Shown: positions 61,022 through 64,000 of the stretch, piece by piece
Layout of the letters: every line of letters starts with the position of its first letter
Numbering within the stretch: position 1 is the first letter of the stretch
Assembly: GCF_014196495.1 (NCBI RefSeq)
Contig: NZ_JACIDT010000001.1
Coordinates: 372,001-436,000, forward strand
Direction of reading: 5' to 3'
DNA: 64,000 nucleotides
Origin: Sphingobium jiangsuense
GTDB taxonomy: Bacteria > Pseudomonadota > Alphaproteobacteria > Sphingomonadales > Sphingomonadaceae
Made by a program: the position numbers and the translations under genes
Notes under the pieces: model-generated
The model's input: the letters and a program-made list of their open reading frames with translations, nothing else
What the model was told of the DNA's origin: nothing
Database searches by the model: none

Positions 61022-63210
61022 CAGAAGGCCTGCCCGATCGAGATATAGACGGAAATGCGCGATTCACCCGGCCGCCGGTCGATCGGCGTGGCGACGTCCA
61101 GCCGCATCGGCCCGAAATTGGTGTAGAAGCGTCCGCCGATGCCGACGCCGAAGCGCCAGTCGGTGAAGCGCGGCAGGGATTCGGTATAGACCTGCCCGCC
61201 GTCGACGAAGCCCACGACGCCGTAATTGCCGAAGCGATAGCGCACCTCCGCCGCCGCCTCGACGAGGCTGCGCCCGCCTATGGGGTTGTTGTCCGGATCC
61301 TTGGGACCGAGTTCCTGAAAGCCGAAGCCGCGCACCGATCCGCCGCCGCCCGCATAGAAGCGCCGCGAGGGCGCGATCTGCGCGCGATCCGCCCCGCCGA
61401 TCATGCCCACCCGCGCGCGGCCTGCAAGGACGATGCCGTCCGAAACCGAATAATAGCCGGTGCCTTCCAGCAGCGTGCGGGCATAGGCCTGCGCGCCGCT
61501 GCCCAGCGAGGCCTCCGGCGAGAGCTTCGCGGTGAGGCGGAAGCCCTTGGTGGGATCGAGCAGCGAATTGGAGGTGTCGAACGTCACCTGTCCCGGCAGC
61601 GCGATGAGCGAGAAGGTCCGCCGCCGCCTTTCCCCCGACGCGAAGTCATAATCCTGCTCGTTCGTGCCGATCAGCTCGAAACCGTAGCTGTAGGTGAACC
61701 GCTTCTGCCAGATCGGGGTGCTGTCATAGGAAATGCGGCCCGCGAGCCTGCCGGTATAGGCCTCATAAGCGTCGAAATCGCTGTGGTTGGCGCTCAGCGA
61801 CAATTCGACCGTGCGGTCGCGCCTGCCCGCATTGGACCGCCGGAAGGTGCCCCCCAGCCCCTGTTCCTGCGTGCCCAGCGTGGCGGAGCCGATCAGCGCG
61901 CCTTCGGGCGGGAAGAGGTTGCGATGCGTCCAGCTTCCCTCCAGCTTGATGCCCTGTCCGGTCGCATAGCCCGCCTGCCCGGCGAGCGTGCGCGGCGGCC
62001 CCGCCTCCTGATTGACGACGAGGTTCGCATATTGGGTGTCGTCGCCGCTCGCTATCCCGGTCTGCTGCGGCGCGATCGCCACGGTGGAGAACAGCCCCGT
62101 CGCCACCAGCGCCCGCCGCAGATCGTCGACCTTGCGGCTGTCATAGGGCTCGCCCTTTTCGAAGCGCGCGATGGTCGCGATATGGTCGGGCTCGAACACC
62201 GCCTTGTCGCCGCTGATGACGATATCGCCGAAGCGGCTGCGCGGGCCGGGCGTTACCGGCAGCGTGTAATCGCCGGTTCGCGTCGCGGCGTCGAGCAGGA
62301 TGTCGCGCTCCCCCACCTCGACGAAGGGATAGCCGTTTTCCGGCAGCTTCACCGCGATATTGGCCTCCGCGCCCAATATCCGGTCGGCGACGATCGGCTC
62401 GCCGCTCTTGGGCGCGAAGGCTTTTTCGATGAGGTCGGGCGGCGTCACCGGCGGCGCGTCGAAGCGGATCGCGCCCAGCCGGTAGCGCGGCCCCGGCGTC
62501 GCCTGGAGCAGCACGGCGATTTCCCCCTGCTGCGCTCCGTCTGCAGCCTGCTCCGGCAGTTCCAGGCTGCCCTGCACCGTCGCGTCGAAAAAGCCCTGCC
62601 CCGACAATATATCCGCCAGCAGCGTCTGGTCCGATTGCAGGCGCGCATTGATCATCGCGCCGTTGGCGGCCTTGCCCTTGCCTTCCTCAAGCGCGGAAAG
62701 GCTGCGAAACAGGGCTTTCACGTCGCTGGCGCCGACGGGCGCCACCTCGTCCTCGCCGGAAAGGTTGTCCAGCCCCTCCAAGCGATAGCCATAGCGCACC
62801 TCCGCCGATCCGCCGTCGTCGGCCTCGGTATAGCGGCTTTCGTCGAAGGCCTCGACGTCGAAGGCCTGAAGCGGGGTCAGCGGCCGGTCGATTTCGGGAT
62901 CGATCGCGGGCGGCTCGCCCAGCGGCTCGGCGGCCCGTGCCTGCGCCTCCCAGTCGGCCACGCTGCCCATCGGCGCATCGGGATCGGCGTCGATCGGGGG
63001 AATGCTGCTGTCGAATTCCTCGTCGGAGATGATCGGCTCCTGCGCCGCCGGATCCTGCGCCCCGGCTCCGTCCTGACCGACATGCGCAGGTCCGGAGGCA
63101 CCGGTGGAGACATCGGCTCCGGTCTGCGCAAGGAGCGGCGAAGGCAGCCCCATGGCCACCGCCATCACCATTAGGGAAACGCCCGACGATATGCCCGCCC
63201 GTTGGCCCAT
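61021..63210 (-). CDS. tamA: BamA/TamA-family outer membrane protein (TamA)
   Basis: The 729-residue precursor has a signal peptide (ending about residue 29), an acidic linker of about 100 residues, POTRA repeats (FDAPPVTPPDLIEKAF and QGFFDATVQGSLELPE) and a 16-strand beta-barrel. The barrel has RFYAGGGGSVRGFGFQELGP, the conserved VRGF loop, and the last strand ISVYISIGQAF ending in Phe. Start 63210 is chosen with GGCAGG just upstream; a GTG at 63252 is the alternative. TamB overlaps its stop by one nucleotide, so TamA and TamB form one complex from one transcript. Confidence 0.93.
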   Translation of the reverse strand: MGQRAGISSGVSLMVMAVAMGLPSPLLAQTGADVSTGASGPAHVGQDGAGAQDPAAQEPIISDEEFDSSIPPIDADPDAPMGSVADWEAQARAAEPLGEPPAIDPEIDRPLTPLQAFDVEAFDESRYTEADDGGSAEVRYGYRLEGLDNLSGEDEVAPVGASDVKALFRSLSALEEGKGKAANGAMINARLQSDQTLLADILSGQGFFDATVQGSLELPEQAADGAQQGEIAVLLQATPGPRYRLGAIRFDAPPVTPPDLIEKAFAPKSGEPIVADRILGAEANIAVKLPENGYPFVEVGERDILLDAATRTGDYTLPVTPGPRSRFGDIVISGDKAVFEPDHIATIARFEKGEPYDSRKVDDLRRALVATGLFSTVAIAPQQTGIASGDDTQYANLVVNQEAGPPRTLAGQAGYATGQGIKLEGSWTHRNLFPPEGALIGSATLGTQEQGLGGTFRRSNAGRRDRTVELSLSANHSDFDAYEAYTGRLAGRISYDSTPIWQKRFTYSYGFELIGTNEQDYDFASGERRRRTFSLIALPGQVTFDTSNSLLDPTKGFRLTAKLSPEASLGSGAQAYARTLLEGTGYYSVSDGIVLAGRARVGMIGGADRAQIAPSRRFYAGGGGSVRGFGFQELGPKDPDNNPIGGRSLVEAAAEVRYRFGNYGVVGFVDGGQVYTESLPRFTDWRFGVGIGGRFYTNFGPMRLDVATPIDRRPGESRISVYISIGQAF

Positions 63211-63757
63211 CACCTGCCGATGCCGAATGACAGAATAATACGCCAATCCCACACCCCTTTTTCTTCTGCCCGCACGGTCCCACCGGCCCGTATCAGCGGC
63301 TTTCCGTCATTCAACCGGGGATACCGCCACCCCGCCCCGACCGGAACCGGCCGATCCGCACCTTGGTATCGGAAAAACCTGCCCTTCCACCACCATCCCT
63401 TCTTCTCTCCGCCGCCGGACAGGCCGTCCGCCCTTTCCCTTTCAACCGGGAACTCCGCGCCCGCGTCGGCCGTTGCATCGGTTCCTGTATAGACAGGATG
63501 AAAGGCCGGAACTGGAATTCCGATATTCATGTCTGAAACATGAACACGGAAAGGCATCTCTGGTTCCGGCGGCGCCGGGCAGGCAGGGGCGAAGGGCCCG
63601 TTCTTCCTCTTGCTCGACGGGGGATCGATCGCGGCCGCATCGGACCGGCTGCCCATCATCAATCGCCCGATGCCTGCAACCGCTACGGCTGTTCAGTTTC
63701 GGTTGAACGACCGCGCCTATAAGGCGATGGCCATGAGGAACGGCCGGGAGGTGACAG
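63211..63757. other. 547-bp divergent intergenic region between tamA and the response regulator
   Basis: No convincing gene is seen; the short open frames here are low-complexity. It holds three palindromes that could be operators: TCCTGT/ACAGGA (63483-63498), TTCATGT/ACATGAA (63526-63544) and GTTCA/TGAAC near 63690-63707. A TATAAG hexamer at 63718-63723 may be the -10 for the response regulator. Confidence 0.5.
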
Positions 63758-64000
63758 ATGCGCATATTGCTGGTTGAGGACGATCAGGGCCTCGCGGACG
63801 ATATCGCCCGCACCCTGCGCGCGGAGAATTTCGCGGTGGATGTGGCCAATAACGGCGAGGACGGCGCGCATCTCGGCGCGACGGAGCGTTATGACGCCGC
63901 CGTTCTCGACCTCGGCCTGCCCAAGCTCGACGGCCTCAGCGTGCTCCATGGCTGGCGGTCGGGCGGGCATGACCTGCCGGTTCTGATCCTCACCGCGCGC
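63758..64000 (+). CDS. OmpR-family response regulator, 3' partial
   Basis: Only the first 81 codons are in the window; the frame is open at the edge. The receiver domain starts RILLVEDDQGLADDI with the acidic pair (Asp8-Asp9), and AAVLDLGLPKLDG carries the phosphoacceptor Asp (about residue 51). VLILTAR is the conserved Thr/Ser region. The DNA-binding half and the expected histidine kinase lie beyond the edge. GGGAGG lies 8 nt before the ATG. The PhoP/OmpR class is inferred from the sequence pattern LVEDD...LDLGLP. Confidence 0.85.
   Translation, partial: MRILLVEDDQGLADDIARTLRAENFAVDVANNGEDGAHLGATERYDAAVLDLGLPKLDGLSVLHGWRSGGHDLPVLILTAR

Noticed and set aside
63210-63662. 150-residue frame in the tamA upstream region
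   Set aside because: No recognisable domain, Pro/Gly-rich and not preceded by a ribosome binding site; treated as non-coding.

Overview
This is a GC-rich (roughly two-thirds G+C), densely coding piece of an alphaproteobacterial chromosome. The most likely family is Sphingomonadaceae (Sphingomonas/Sphingobium/Rhizorhabdus type). The inference rests on mitochondria-like chaperone genes (ATP12, CBP3-like), an alphaproteobacterial SspB, an alphaproteobacterial SOS box (GTTC-N7-GTTC) at dinB, a K+-independent H+-pyrophosphatase, a CrtI-type phytoene desaturase and the gene layout. I see no insertion sequence, prophage, CRISPR array or rRNA operon. Almost everything is conserved housekeeping content.

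Layout. 0-6 kb: a DsbA-like end fragment, DUF4186, divergent bamE and CBP3-like/YceD genes, SOS-controlled dinB, and two exported proteins. 6-11 kb: a minus-strand operon argH - small lipoprotein - lysA - siroheme synthase - CorA/ZntB transporter. A TlpA-type lipoprotein is divergent, and its start codon overlaps that of argH. 11-20 kb: rarD, a lipoprotein, a five-gene run coupled by 4-bp overlaps (crcB, rluC-like, HAD phosphatase, membrane protein, ATP12), gmk, UPF0314 and sspB. 20-24 kb: hisBHAFE plus a HIT protein. hisG-hisD lie apart at 40 kb. 24-30 kb: amino acid permease, aminotransferase, PhoX-like protein, and small DUF1810, OsmC, DUF2061 and Ivy-like genes. 30-33 kb: a TPP riboswitch, an uncharacterised membrane protein and thiC in one unit; thiL is at 43 kb. 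33-44 kb: EamA, DmeF-like CDF, crtI, LOG protein, typA, peroxiredoxin, hisGD, DUF1993, nusB, thiL. 44-52 kb: hppA behind a structured leader, bioFDA, infA-maf-RNase E/G-like-yacG and tRNA-Phe. 52-55 kb, after the tRNA, is the most accessory-looking part: a CDF exporter with its MerR regulator and operator, then a TauD-type dioxygenase divergent from a LuxR-type regulator. 55-64 kb: the TamA-TamB envelope operon with a small lipoprotein and a BrkB-family protein, then the start of an OmpR-type response regulator.

The parts cooperate in amino-acid biosynthesis (His, Arg, Lys), cofactor biosynthesis (thiamine, biotin, siroheme) and envelope assembly (BamE, TamAB, several lipoproteins). I found no convincing new defence or mobile system. 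The best leads are regulatory: a riboswitch-controlled membrane protein of unknown function, a set of genes whose -10-like boxes sit 6-9 nt before ATG (candidate leaderless mRNAs), overlapping divergent start codons at argH, and palindromic operators at uncharacterised promoters.
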